This document shows positions 11,459 through 22,906 of a DNA stretch of 64,000 bases, one piece after another. The notes beneath the pieces were generated by a model, which saw only the letters and a program-made list of their open reading frames with translations, made no database searches and was not told the DNA's origin. A program made the translations under genes and the position numbers. The DNA is taken from NCBI GenBank assembly GCA_950295325.1, contig OX485807.1:8275001-8339000 (forward strand). Reading direction: 5' to 3'. The stretch is from Polytrichum commune. Taxonomy: Eukaryota; Streptophyta; Polytrichopsida; Polytrichales; Polytrichaceae. Positions within the stretch are counted from its first letter, which is position 1, and each line of letters starts with the position of its first letter.

Positions 11459-13640
11459 TGAACAAATCCTTGCTACATGTATTACAACAATCTCGGGCTA
11501 CTTTATATTCCCTTCGGTTTGGATTGCAGTTCACAACACCTATGTGCTCGTACTCGGAGGGGAAGGGGGGGGGGATGTTACCCACACTATATTAAACCAG
11601 TCGATTAGGATTAAAAAAATCATAATAATCCCCACGCTCTACATTGTTTATGAGTATTTTCACCCTCCCCCCTTGGATAGGTGTCATGATACTTTACCCC
11701 TTTTATCTGGGTGAATGTTCACACCCCTACCGACAGGGAGGTGAACAAGGAGAAGGGAGGATGAAACCACCAAAGATCAGTGTAAAATGTGAGGCTGAAT
11801 ATGGATTAGAGATCCCAGATCAACCTAGTGAAGTTAAATTGGGATGAATCAGCAATCAACTTGTATGATGGGACATGTTTTTACTGTACCCCTCGGTGGG
11901 TGTTAGGAATCCCCACCATCGCACTTGGTATCGAGTTCGCGATATTTTACAACCCTCCAAATGCATCCACTCCTACAAATTTACGGCTTTGTCGCCTTTT
12001 TACCCTTTTAACTCACCCGATCGCCATTGGCTTGGGCCTCATCAACCCCCCAATTGTTCCAAGGATAAGAATATTGGGGGGATGGGCAGCTTGGCCGCAA
12101 CTGATTGCGCGACGGGGCATAACATTGCGTCAAAAGGTTAAGTCTCGGGATAAGGCTACATCGCCCCGGCACCGGCGGTCAAGTTACCTTTTGTCGCATT
12201 ATTGTATTTCCACCTCATGGTCCCACAAATTTGACTCCACCCAACTTATATACGGTCGATGGGTCTTAAACGGATGCTTCTTCTTCTTCTTCTTCTTCTT
12301 CTTCTTCTCCTTTGCAACTAGCCCACTTCTCCTCGTGGGATATGAAACACGTGATTAGTACGAGATGGGGTAAGAGAATCCAAATCGAGGCCGTGGCCAC
12401 TTTCCTCACAAATTTCAGAGCTCGTGTGAATATCTTATTCACGTTCGATGTGGAGATTCTCGTGCTCGTTGAATAGTCATATAGGTCCCTCCAGTTATGT
12501 TGATCGTTGAGCTTAGAATGGTTATCATACTCTGAGCACGTAGTACAACCTCTTTTAAGTGACGCATGTTTGTTGGGTAATCTCTTTTGGGATCCACACC
12601 TCGCCGCAAAAGGTCAAGCCTTGTGGCTAATGAAGGAAGGAATACATTGGGTACATGTCCACTATATGGTAGGGTAGAACCACCCAAAACCAATACGGCT
12701 TCACATTATGGAGTGTTGAGGATGATGGATTAGGAGGCACCTATGTGACTAAGATATCAAGTTTCTACGCTTAACATTCAACAAGTGCGATCGATAGTCC
12801 GCATCCCCATCCCCCCTAATTATAACTTTGAGATTTGCAACAAAAACCCAATAAAACATCACTACGACACAAACATCAAAATCTCAAACAATACGGAGTT
12901 CATTCCCCTTGATTCTTCAAGGCATTCCGAGTTTCCTAGAGCTACTTTTGCTATAAGAATACACTACCATTCATGAATACCCCTTAAAATGTAACCCTAT
13001 GATTTGCATCTACAGATACGGTTTCCGCCCTAAACCTGGATGGAGAAGTTACAATGGCAAGTTCATGACTCTTCGGTGAAGTTTTGAAACTTGAAAGTTG
13101 CATAAGGACTACTAGGATACCAAAATGGTTTGAAGAGCTCAACTAACATCGTGATTCGTCCGCCTAGGCCTCTAAGCAGCACAACACAACACAACACAAC
13201 ACTGCTAGCAAATGATAAACCACTTAAAGATATAGAAAGCAAGGACCCTCTCTCTCCAATCCACATTGGCATACATGATCGGGTGACGATATAATGATTT
13301 TGTTGGTCCCTCTTTGGCCATGCATGAGTCACAACAACTCTATGAACACTTATAGAGGTTCACCCAAAACAAAAAGAAAAAAGAAAAAAATGCGAATAAT
13401 AGTAAAAACAAACGAGAATTTTTAAGTATGTAATCTTATGGCTATGCAATGGACAACTAAATGTACAAGCTCTCTAACTCATTTCGGATCAACCCATGGG
13501 ATAGTAGTAGATGCACAAATATAGTGTCCATGGATTGGTGTGAAATCATCACATTTACATATGCAAAATATAGGCAATAAAAGGTTGTTATTTTTATAAT
13601 TGTAGTCATTGTCAAACCTAAACTGCACGCTTTGCGCAAA
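11459..13640. other. Intergenic DNA; microsatellites only
   Basis: A (TTC)n tract lies at about 12276-12309 and an ACAAC-type pentamer run at about 13180-13202. The ORF ending at 12358 is extended by the TTC tract. No family is recognised. Confidence 0.4.
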
Positions 13641-13667
13641 ATAAAAAGGAACAAATGACCACACTTA

Positions 13668-13952
13668 GCGCCACGTCACACACAAGACTGAGAGTCCGTG
13701 GATCATGTTTCATGGTCACTTGGACTGTTTTCCAAAACCACCTTTTGGAGGTAGGCATAACATAAAACTGAGAGACCATGATACTCTGAAATCTCACAAG
13801 CATTGATTTATTATATTTTATCATGTGTGAGGAACCTGCATGAATAGGAAATCATTGAAGTAGCATTTGGTTGAGGGCCCAGTCACAGATGACTTCAACA
13901 CTACACTCACAATTTCATGACCACGGCTCTTGGCTCGTGTGTGAAGTAGCCC
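13668..13952. mobile_element. Family K MITE (PIF/Harbinger-like), copy 1
   Basis: A 285-bp element flanked by TTA on both sides (13665-13667 and 13953-13955). The ends are imperfect inverted repeats: left GCGCCACGTCACACAC, right GTGTGTGAAGTAGCCC. TTA duplication and G-rich ends fit PIF/Harbinger non-autonomous elements. The interior block TAGCATTTGGTTGAGGGCC recurs reversed in the copy at 24851-25329. Confidence 0.65.
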
Positions 13953-14316
13953 TTAATATCTTCTTGCACAACATGATACTTTATAAATATTAAGATAGTT
14001 AGCATGACAAAACAATGCACGAAAGCGCAAATTGCAATCATATAATTACTCTAAGTTTTCTTACTCTAATTAGTGTATGCTCCATCAATAGCTTCTCCCT
14101 TTATAAAGCGTTTATAATCATTTGGTTTATAAATTGCATGTGTAACTTAAAACAATCATGCTCATGCCTAGCAAGATATAAACCAAACATCTTTTGCATC
14201 GTAGATGCTCCAAGAGGAGCTCAATACCTTTTTCTCAACTGCCCCAATCTAACTCTTTGATCAATTGAATCTATCTTTTGTCATGACAAATTTTCAAAGT
14301 GACTGCACCGTATGTG

Positions 14317-14805
14317 GTATTTAATGTCACATGCGTAATAGTGTTACTTACCCTATTGTAAGGCGTATGCTAGATTACACTAATAACCAACTCAACAATT
14401 TCATTATTAGTGTCACCTGATGACACTTGGTGTTCAAGTGCACTTAAATCATGTTGCGAGGTGTATGCCTATGTTACACAATGGTCTACATGTTGACTAA
14501 AGTGTACACAAGTGGCACTTGGCATTAGTATCCTAAAGGACACATATCTTCCTCTTGCATACTAAAATGTAAACACATGACACTTGCCATTAGTATGCTC
14601 AATAATATATTTTCCTTGCATGCTAAAATGTAAAGGTATCATCTCAAGTGTCCCAATGTGTTATGCCAAATGTCATAATGTCACTTATAAAAGTTACTTA
14701 TATTGACAAATTATAGCATATTGGCAATCAATGGACACAACACTTTGAGACCTCTAGGTATCTAATTTAGGCCCTTCGCAAATAGTGTATGTGACAGTAA
14801 ACACC
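14317..14805. repeat. Family L repeat, copy 1
   Basis: The ends read GGTATTTAATGTCACATG and GTGACAGTAAACACC, an imperfect inverted pair. The interior blocks ATCTCAAGTGTCCCAATGTG and GACCTCTAGGTATCTA recur in the same order at 45490-45797. Non-coding. Confidence 0.55.
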
Positions 14806-14819
14806 ATAAATGTTGTCGC

Positions 14820-15877
14820 TCTAAGGACATCTTATGAAATATCTTGGAAATATGATTGTACTGCAAAGTAACAAACAAGAAAAGGTTGGAAATGAACCTC
14901 ATAATGGTCTTTGTAGCAAGAATTAGAGGAAGCATGCATAATGTATCGATTCAATACTTTGAAAAAGTCAACATTATGCACATTAAAGTGCAACAAATAA
15001 TGAAAATATCCAACACATTTTCCTAACACAAGTCTTTAATTTAATCCTCAACAAAATAATTCAACATAATCTAGGTTCAAAGATGAGACGGGCTCTCTCT
15101 CTCTCAATAGGTGACATGTGTCCCTCATATTGGATTTGGGTGTCCGCTTTGGAGAATGTTGGTTTAAGGTATTACTCAAACTACAAATATGCTAAACTAA
15201 ACATATGATGGCGTTGACTACTTTTTAGCCAAACATACAAATAACATGTCATTGTGCGCATGTGCTAGTTTTGTAAACAACCATGGAAATCGGAAGAATG
15301 TTCACATTGACTTGGAAGCATGGCTGAACATTATGTCTAAAATACGGAACAACTTACATTCATAAATCTATTCAGAATAACATGAGCTCCAAAATATGAT
15401 ATCACAATTTTTTTTGAAATCAAATGTCTTACTTTAGAATGACATTTTTTATACAATGTGATTATTATATAGTCAAGCTAATGCCAAATTAAAGGAAGTG
15501 TGGTAAATGGAATTGCAACATTGGCATCCAAACCATTTTATTCTTTGAGGGTTTAGATACCGGCTGAGTATATATAACCAAGTTACTTATCATTCTTGAT
15601 ACCATTCAAGTGCGGGTGTTTAAAGACAAGTCAAATTTTGCTACCAACTGGGTCTATGTATTCAAGGCAATTCACACACATATCAATTTGGTGTTGACCA
15701 AGTATTAGTGAGTCCGGCTTGAGAGTATATTATTCAAGGGCTAATGATTTGTGATGTCTACGTAACCTAATTCATTAGGAATGTAAAATGGAACAAATAA
15801 TTTTGCATCTTGCATATGACTATTGTAAGACAATTTCACTTCATGAATGATTCGCATACCTTGAATTACTAGTGAAG
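14820..15877. other. AT-rich intergenic DNA, nothing recognised
   Basis: No gene, RNA or transposon domain is visible on either strand. Confidence 0.4.
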
Positions 15878-15955
15878 TTTAAATGGAATGAATTGGTCCC
15901 GACTCCTCAACATGTAGGGGACTTGCTTTTACTAAAGCCCCTTCATCCACGATAA
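15878..15955. repeat. Repeat family B copy
   Basis: TGGAATGAATTGG, CATGTAGGGGACTTG and CCTTCATCCACGATAAA appear in the family B order. Compare 7790-7870. Confidence 0.4.
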
Positions 15956-16680
15956 ATAAATACACAAGTGTTGCACCCCAAGCCATTCTTCAATACAATG
16001 ACAACAATTGAGCATTGATTTTTGAGTGGCAATTTAAATCTTGGTATCAATTAGGTATGTTTTCACATATCATTCCATCATGATCAGCTAAGTTCACCTG
16101 ACTCAGTTACTCGTCTCAAACAAACACCTATGTTTGAGAAATGTTTGGTACGACGTGGATCTAAGAATGGATGCCTAAAGGGTGTAAGCACAGTAAGCGG
16201 ACAACTTGCTCCTTGCATAGGTGTAAGTGAAGGTGATTCAAAACTATATACAAACTTTGAATTTTGTGAAAAAAATCATGAACATGTATAAAACCATGTT
16301 GATCTACAAAGCCAATCAATTTATGTTGACAAAAACAATCTCAAAACAATCTACATATTTTAGAAGATAATGCAAGTGGTGTGCAAGTGGTGATGTTGAA
16401 TAAATAATCATCAATTTTTTTCTTTAAAATATTATAAGTGTATATTTAATTGATGATTTTCTACAAAACTATGCGATGATGGCCTCACATTTAGAATGAA
16501 TTCAAGGAATATGAAAAAAATCAATATTTTTAATATCATGAAAGTTACATCCAAAACCAATCTAACCATTTGCTTTTGAGCATTGCTTTTAATGATAAAA
16601 TTTGAAGATCTCATCTTGGTATTCCACAATTTAAGTACTTAACACAACAATAGAGTTCACCATGGGAAGAACTATGGTTA

Positions 16681-18384
16681 CCGTTCTCCCCCTTTAGTAT
16701 GAAATGTTTGGCAAACACAAAAATGTCGTATCATCGAGGTGTTGTCTTCTCGTTAATATGACAAATGGCGTAAAATTGTCGTACTATCGAGGGAATACAA
16801 AAACATAAGCAATACAAGCTTAAAAATACACACAACGAGTTTAAGCAATATAGATTGTATGAAATAATAATTTATAACTCCAAACATATACAAATATTCT
16901 CAAGAACTCTTGAAATAGGAGTTCAAAGAGCTTTGGTGTTGCCTATTCAAGTTAGCAATTGTCATCTTATCTAAATTTCCTACTAGCTTTTGTAAACTAA
17001 TAATTTCATTAACACCAAAATGTAAAGAGTTGTCTAATAAGAAATTAGACAACAATGATGCATGATGTTTAGCATCACTAAGCTTTACTATAGGTGGAGC
17101 AACATCACACACATCTACTGAATGTAGATCAACATTAAGATCAGAGCCTTGTGCATAATTGATTCCCAAAACAACATCCACCAACTCATCACTACTCAAT
17201 TCTAGCTCAATAATCTCTTCCCCTTCCATTTGAATGTAAGTCTCGATTGATATCTCTTCATCACCCAATTGCAACTTTGAAATCAGAGCACCAAGTTAAT
17301 CTGATTCTTTTTGCATTTTATTCTTCTTCCTTTCATCAACTAGGGCAAAATCAACATTCAATGTTGCATGTATTATATGTGCCGTCCTCCAACAATTCAT
17401 GACTATATGTGCATCCAACTCACTCCATACTTCATAACTCCACATGATAGCATGTCTGATGTTGGGCACCACCTTCCTTAAGTCCTTCAATGTAGCACCA
17501 TCATTCTGTGATAAAATCCATTGTGAAAGTTTCTTCTTGTACTAAATTTTGAAAGATGTTATTATACCTTGATCCAAAGGTTGAACCACGCTTGTAACAT
17601 TGGGGGGAAGGAATACCAAATTCATGTTGCTCAATTCCAAGGTTGAAAAGCCACGAGTCTTACCAACTTTGGCAGACCTAAAAACATGTGAAGATGCATT
17701 ATACAAAATCATAATCACCTTTCGATTTTGGCCTTTGAACTAATTGTGGAGTTGCAAAATCCAAGCTTCAAATATATCCCCCTTCATCCAAGCTGTTTTA
17801 TTTGAGTGTCACCGAACATACTCATGAGGTTGTCACCTTCCAAAACATTGTGGTTGCTTAGACGTATAAATCACAAGCAACTTTAACTTATTAGTCCCAA
17901 TTGAATTAACAACAAGAGCAAGTGTTACACGCTTCTTCTGTAACTTCCGACCCTTCATCATCTTCCCTTGTGCTAATGTTTTATTAGGTTGTGCTCTAAA
18001 ATACAATTATGTCTCATCCATGTTGTAAACATCTTTAGGCTCATAATTTGACAAAAGAATGGGAAAGAGGCCACTCTAACCCTAACCAAGTCCATTCTAC
18101 ACTAGTAATCCTAATTATCATTAAGTTCCCAATGATAAGTGAAGTTCCCAAGTAGTTCCCAAGTGAAAATGGATGTATTTTAAATGTACATAACATAGTT
18201 TAAAGGAATTTTAGCATTAATTACCTCTTTAATATGACAAAACGGAGATTCTAAATGTTGTATTACCGAGTGCCGTAATTGTATAAAAGAGGGAGTTTTG
18301 AACTAAAAAGTTTGGTCGCGCAAAAATGTGTCGTAATATCGAGGGTGTCATATAAACGAGTGTCGTATTAACAAGGTTAGATTG
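16681..18384 (-). mobile_element. Pogo/CENP-B-type DNA transposon, element 1 (degenerate)
   Basis: A 1704-bp element flanked by TA dinucleotides (16679-16680 and 18385-18386). The ends begin CCGTTCTCCC on one side and CAATCTAACC on the other (outside-in). Both ends carry subterminal repeats of the type TCGTATTATCGAGG. The same two ends and subterminal repeats bound element 2 at 28189-30267. TA targets and the enclosed DDE transposase relic fit the Tc1/mariner superfamily, pogo branch. It lies directly beside family G repeats. Confidence 0.75.
16900..18063 (-). pseudogene. Pogo/CENP-B-like DDE transposase pseudogene (element 1)
   Basis: Reading down from 18063, the frame shows the first DDE block (VYNMDET), then QPNKTLAQGK, KLQKKRVTLALVVNS, then VIMILYNASSH, FLPPNVTSVVQPLDQG and NCWRTAHIIHATLNVDFA. 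It ends at 16900 after NLNRQHQSSLNSYF. These are the landmarks of plant pogo/Jerky-type DDE domains. The second catalytic Asp (usually DNA.SH) is Tyr here, and a stop interrupts the frame after QGIITSFKI (about 17542). The helix-turn-helix N-terminus is not recognisable. The copy cannot encode an active enzyme. Confidence 0.8.
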
Positions 18385-18434
18385 TATAGGATGCCTAAAG
18401 CACATTTTTGGTCCACTTTACCATGCTTGCACCC

Positions 18435-18862
18435 AAAAGTATATGTGGTTAAAAGAGATTGAACTTTGAGCTCAAAATCTCTCAACCATTCTAGTAACTC
18501 AATAATCAACATCATTGGAGGTAACAAGAAAGATGATATGCAACACTTTGACAATGGATTAAATATTCATATGAGCTCCATGACTCATAAGATAAGTGGA
18601 TATGTGCATGATTTGGATTCACTAATCATCTCGCACCAATTGCATGTATCATATCCTAAGGTAGACGTGCCTAAATCAAACATTTCAATAATTTGGACGC
18701 CCATATTTGAGTGGTATGTGGTTAGGTGTAGCTAAGAACGGCCACTAAAAAACCATGTGTCTAAAAGGGATTGGACTACGTGCTCAAAGTATGCTAACCA
18801 TTCTAGGCTCAATAGTCAACATGATTTGGGGGACCTATATGAGCACTTAATAAGCATGAGCT
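18435..18862. repeat. Family G repeat, about 1.4 units
   Basis: One unit of about 300 bp (to about 18735) is followed directly by the start of another (to 18862). Shared blocks are AAAAGAGATTGAAC, ACCATTCTAG.CTCAATA and ATTTGAGTGGTATGTGGTTA. Copies occur at 49385-49562 inside an Argonaute intron and at 63165-63480. Coding potential is not evident. Confidence 0.6.
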
Positions 18863-19050
18863 TCAATCTTTATTAAGTAAAACTTGAGACTTCTAAAAGT
18901 TTCTCTTAGATACTATGGATAAATAGGTATAAGGCTCGGGGGAAGTAGAACATAATTAATATGTTTTGTGTGTGTCTCCGGTTGGGAGGTGAGCCTCTAG
19001 ATTGGAAATTATGAACATTTTAACGTGCTTGAATTTAGAGGTACGTAAAA
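18863..19050 (+). repeat. 5' LTR remnant of the Ty3/gypsy element
   Basis: The segment from ACTTCTAAAAGTTTCTCTTA through TTGGGAGGTGAGCC to AGAGGTACG matches 23090-23274 closely, as expected of an LTR pair. Only the last roughly 190 bp survive; family G sequence abuts the upstream side. Confidence 0.7.
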
Positions 19051-19054
19051 TTTC

Positions 19055-19066
19055 TGGTATTAGAGC
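19055..19066 (+). other. Primer-binding site of the gypsy element
   Basis: TGGTATTAGAGC lies just inside the 5' LTR remnant and matches the usual plant retrotransposon site TGGTATCAGAGC, complementary to the initiator-Met tRNA 3' end, with one substitution. Confidence 0.75.
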
Positions 19067-19526
19067 ATGGTGCATTGGTGATTTGCATTGTGTTGCGTTG
19101 TGTTTGGGCCTTGTTGTAATTTGCTTTAGTACCATGATTTCCATCGGTAGCGCTCCACCGGTACCACATAGGTTTTTCACAACCCTAAGCCATTGTCTCG
19201 GCCAATTCTTGATGCAATCTCCCAAGTTGTTGTCATGGCTGCGGAAATCATACATACAGTTGTGAGAAGAAAAAAAGAATAGCTAGATCTATATCTCCTA
19301 CTTCTCCCTCTTCCTCTTCTTATGCCCACTCCTCACATCCTTCTAAGGTAGGCAGAAGTTATCCTAGGTGGGAAGAGAATAAAGGGTGAAAGCAAAGAGA
19401 GGGAAAGAAATTGAAGAGAGAGAAGAAGCAACAAAAATGACAAAGAGAGGAAAAAAAGAAAAAGAAAAAGAAAACATTGAGAGGGAGGAGAAAAAGGATA
19501 AGAACGATTTCTTGCATGACATTTGT

Positions 19527-19873
19527 CTTGGGGGGGGGGGGGGTAGTCATTGGTTGGAGTAGCAATATACGTGCAAACAAATGATAGGGTATTTTAAAAA
19601 CATGGGGGCTAAAAATTATAAATGGACTTAAGAGTAATATAGGGTATCAAAAATGGCATTGGACATCTTTAAAGTATTATAGGGTATGGAATAATAGGTA
19701 ATTTGGAATTATAAGTAATGCAAGCCATTTTTCTATTAACCCAAAGTAGAAATTTACATAATGATAGCATGTGAAAAAAAGAAGAGAATTGAAAGTAATA
19801 CCCCCCTATAAAATAATGGTTGTTTGCACCTATATCCTTAACTTTTTAACACACTACCCCCCCCCCCCCCGAG
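19527..19873 (+). mobile_element. Family F MITE, copy 1 (poly-G/poly-C ends)
   Basis: A 347-bp non-coding element. It starts CTTGGGG with a run of about 14 G and TAGTCATTGG, and ends ACACTACC with a long C run and GAG. It is flanked by an exact 8-bp duplication ACATTTGT (19519-19526 and 19874-19881). An 8-bp duplication suggests the hAT superfamily. It lies in the leader/gag part of the gypsy element, in the opposite orientation to copy 2. Confidence 0.8.
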
Positions 19874-20159
19874 ACATTTGTAAGAGCGTGCAACCAACAA
19901 CTTTCTCTAGTGGAATTAACTCTAAGCCTTAGACAATCTTGCCATTCTTAAGAACATGGGAACATTTGTTTGATAGAGAGCATTCAGAGAAAGAGAAAGT
20001 GAGGGCAATTTTTTTTCTTGTTGAGAGATCAAGCCCATCTTTTGGTTAAGACCGATATAGAGGAGACCAACCAAGGTCCACTTGAAATGTGGTCTACGTT
20101 CTAGGATTTTTTCTTAGACTATTTTTTTTTACCACATGACTAGATTCGGAACATCCATA

Positions 20160-20608
20160 ATGTCTAAAAGACTTCAAACAAGGTGTATTGTCAGTCCAAG
20201 AGTACAAAGATAGGTTTGACAAGTCGGTCAAATATTTCCCATATTTGTATGATAAAGACAAACATTCTTGTTTGGTTATGGTCTCTAGAGTTCAATTAAC
20301 TATGATGTCAAGGCTTTGAAGCCTTACATGCTCAAAAAAGCCTATAGCATGGCCTTAACATTTGACGCTAAGAATGTTGAGTTAGCTAGAAAAAAGAAGT
20401 ATTCTTTGATGTCTCTTGTAGAGATCACAACAATGGAATTTTTTTTAGGAATTAAAAGAGGCACCAAAGATTTTCACATCAGGAAGGACATAACAATGCC
20501 CGACCGAGTGGGAAACTCGCTACAAAGACCAAGTAAAACATCGAAAAAACAAGTTTGTGTTGCAAATGTCACGAGTCATAACATCTTTCTAAGGATTGTT
20601 TGCAGCCA
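20160..20608 (+). pseudogene. Ty3/gypsy gag remnant
   Basis: With frameshifts, the plus strand gives VQEYKDRFDKSVKYFPYLYD, then ALKPYMLKKAYSMAL and FDAKNVELARKKK. This is the retrotransposon gag capsid pattern (VQEY..RF, then L.P..L..A..MA). Family F copy 2 interrupts the downstream zinc-knuckle region. Confidence 0.65.
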
Positions 20609-20610
20609 GC

Positions 20611-20961
20611 CTCGGGGGGGGGGGGGGGCAGTGTGTTAAAAAATTAAGGATATAGGTGCGAACAACCACTATTTTATAGGGGGGTATTACTTTCAATTTT
20701 TATTTTTTTATTTTTTTTCACATGCTATCATTATGTAAATTTCTACTTTGGGTTAATAGAAAAATGGCTTGCATTACTTATAATTCCAAATTACCTATTA
20801 TTCCATACCCTATAGTACTTCAAAGATGTCCAGAGACATTTTGATACCCTATATTACTCTTAACTCCATTTATAATTTTTAGCCCCCATGTTTTTAAAAT
20901 ACCCTATCATTTGTTCGCACGTATATTGCTACTCCAACCAATGACTACCCCCCCCCCCGAG
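20611..20961 (-). mobile_element. Family F MITE, copy 2 (inverted relative to copy 1)
   Basis: A 351-bp element: CTCGGGG with a run of about 16 G at the left, poly-C then GAG at the right. Its interior is the reverse complement of copy 1 with few differences. The flanking octamers CAGCCAGC (20603-20610) and CAATCAGC (20962-20969) differ by two bases. It splits gag from protease. Confidence 0.8.
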
Positions 20962-20969
20962 CAATCAGC

Positions 20970-21215
20970 TAGCAAACGTCCTAAACAATCAACAACATTG
21001 GTGGTGGAGGCATATTTTCCAATCACATCCAAGGGCAAAGAGGTGGTCTATGTGTACGTTGACGTTTGTGAGGAGCGGATAGCGAGTGGACCTATAGTGT
21101 TTTATGGTAATCAATCAACTTCCATGTTGATTCATTCCGGGTCAACCCATAATTTGATGTCGTCGGAGTTTGCATCAAAGTTAGGATTACCAAACACCAA
21201 GATAGAACCTTACAA
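20970..21215 (+). pseudogene. Ty3/gypsy aspartic protease remnant
   Basis: The plus frame shows LIHSGSTHNLMSSEFASKLG, the retropepsin active site LIDSGSTHNF with the catalytic Asp replaced by His, followed by LPNTKIEPYKV. Downstream of about 21215 the plus frame stops resembling protease, because the opposite strand carries RNase H. Inactive. Confidence 0.75.
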
Positions 21216-22555
21216 GGTTTTCTTACATGGTGATGCCAAACTTTCAATGCATGGAATATCACTAACAAATTTTTCTCATAAATTGGATATTTCAACTCTG
21301 CATTGTTTTACTTTCAAGATACCTAAGCAATCATCATGTATTCTTGCATCAAGATAGCACCTATCACCATATCATTGGCATATGTGCATAAGACCAACCT
21401 GTTTTTTTTAGGGACCCATAATCCTTAAGACCTTGCCTTTATTAGAGCTTTCTTTAAAGCCTTAAAGCCTCCATGACAATCACTAGTTCAAATCTTTTCA
21501 AATTTGCTCTCCAACAAATCCGTCATGGGGGCTGTAATCTTGGAATTTGTTTTTACGCACTTCCTCATATAAGTAGTCAACTCCAAAAAAGTCTTACTTC
21601 AATCTTATCTTTTGGCATAGACCATCTAATCACAGTCTTGATCTTTTTAGGATCTACTATGACACCTTTATCATAAAACACATGTCTATGGTATTCAATA
21701 TGGGTTTGGAAAAAATAGGCATGTGCTTCTTTTAGAATACAATTTATGTCATCTCAAAATTTCGAACACCATCACAAGATGTTCCTTATGTTCCTCCTCA
21801 TTTTAAAAAAACACCAATATATCAACCATAAAAACAAGGATAAAGACTCGTAGATACTCTTTAAATATAATGTTCATGAGATTCATAAATGTACTAGGTG
21901 TGTTGGTAAGTCCAAAAGGCATTACCAAGTATTTATAATGACCAAAACAACTACGAAAGGCCGTTTTTCAATGTCACCCTCTTTGATTATAATTTGATTA
22001 TATCTAGTCCCCAAATCAAAATTTGAACTTCTCAGCCCACTCAATTGATCAACCAATTGATCAAATATAGGCGATAGATACTTATTCTTAATGGTAGACT
22101 TATTCAAATCTCTATAATCTAGACATAGTCTCAAACTACCATCTTTCTTCTTTTGGAATAACATAGGAGAACCCCATGAAGATTTGCTAGGTTCAATTTA
22201 ACTCTTATTTAACAATATTTTTAGTTGAGTTTCCAATTCAACAATCTCCTTGAAGAAAGTGTTTATAAGGTGCTTTAGCTATCGATGTCACACTAGGCAT
22301 CAATTTGATAGCAAAATGTCGAACCTCTATCTTTCTAACAACTCTAGCTCCAAAATTGCGAGTTTGAATCAAATGATTCAAGAAATGCATAGTATATTGG
22401 AATGTGCCAAGCAATGTATGCGAGGTGCATGAGAGCACCCAAGTTTCATGTTGATTAGAAAAGGGGTTTGAAGAGAATTTGAGGTGAGCTACTAAATGCT
22501 TAGGGTTAAAACTTGGACGATCCAGAAAATTGTCTCCTAGATTTTGCATTCATTT
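21215..22555 (-). pseudogene. Inverted Ty3/gypsy reverse transcriptase-RNase H block
   Basis: On the minus strand from 22555 downward: a spacer, IAKAPYK (the usual pre-RT A.APYR motif), [20 protein letters not shown] (fingers), [14 protein letters not shown], the catalytic box VFMVDILVF (one Asp of the expected DD lost), a GVIVDPKKI block, and finally KYPIYEKNLLVIFHALKVW, the RNase H start. Several stops interrupt it. Order and polarity are opposite to gag, protease and integrase, so this block has been inverted. Confidence 0.8.
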
Positions 22556-22906
22556 CAAATTCTCAAGGGAATTGGTCAAGTGGCATATGCATTAGACTTG
22601 CCTAAGGATTGGAAAATTCATAATGTTTTCCTTGTAAGTTAGTTGAGAAGGTACATGTCCGATCCCTATTGTGTACTTCCATATTTACCTCAGGTAGCTC
22701 ACGTGGGTTAGATGTTGACCGAACCTGCAAATTTTTTGAAGGTGGATTTTCAACACCTCAAGAATAGGTCATTAATGATATTTCTTATTAAGTGGAACGA
22801 CTATCCTGAGGATGCATGAGGCATTATGGGAGTTAGAAAATGAGCTAAGAGAACCTTGCCCAAATTTTGTCATTAAGGACAATGACTTAATTGGAGAGGG
22901 GAGGAG
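22556..22906 (+). pseudogene. Ty3/gypsy integrase C-terminal/chromodomain-like remnant
   Basis: The plus strand reads GQVAYALDLPKDWKIHNVFL, typical of the C-terminal part of gypsy integrases, then FLIKWNDYPEDA, typical of the chromodomain-like tail. Frameshifts and stops are present. The integrase catalytic core is missing. Confidence 0.7.

Noticed and set aside
11828-12358. 176-codon plus ORF
   Set aside because: It has no recognisable domain and is kept open by a TTC tract near its end.
19527-20961. One large foldback transposon formed by the two family F arms
   Set aside because: Each arm has its own flanking octamer duplication and complete ends, so they are separate insertions.
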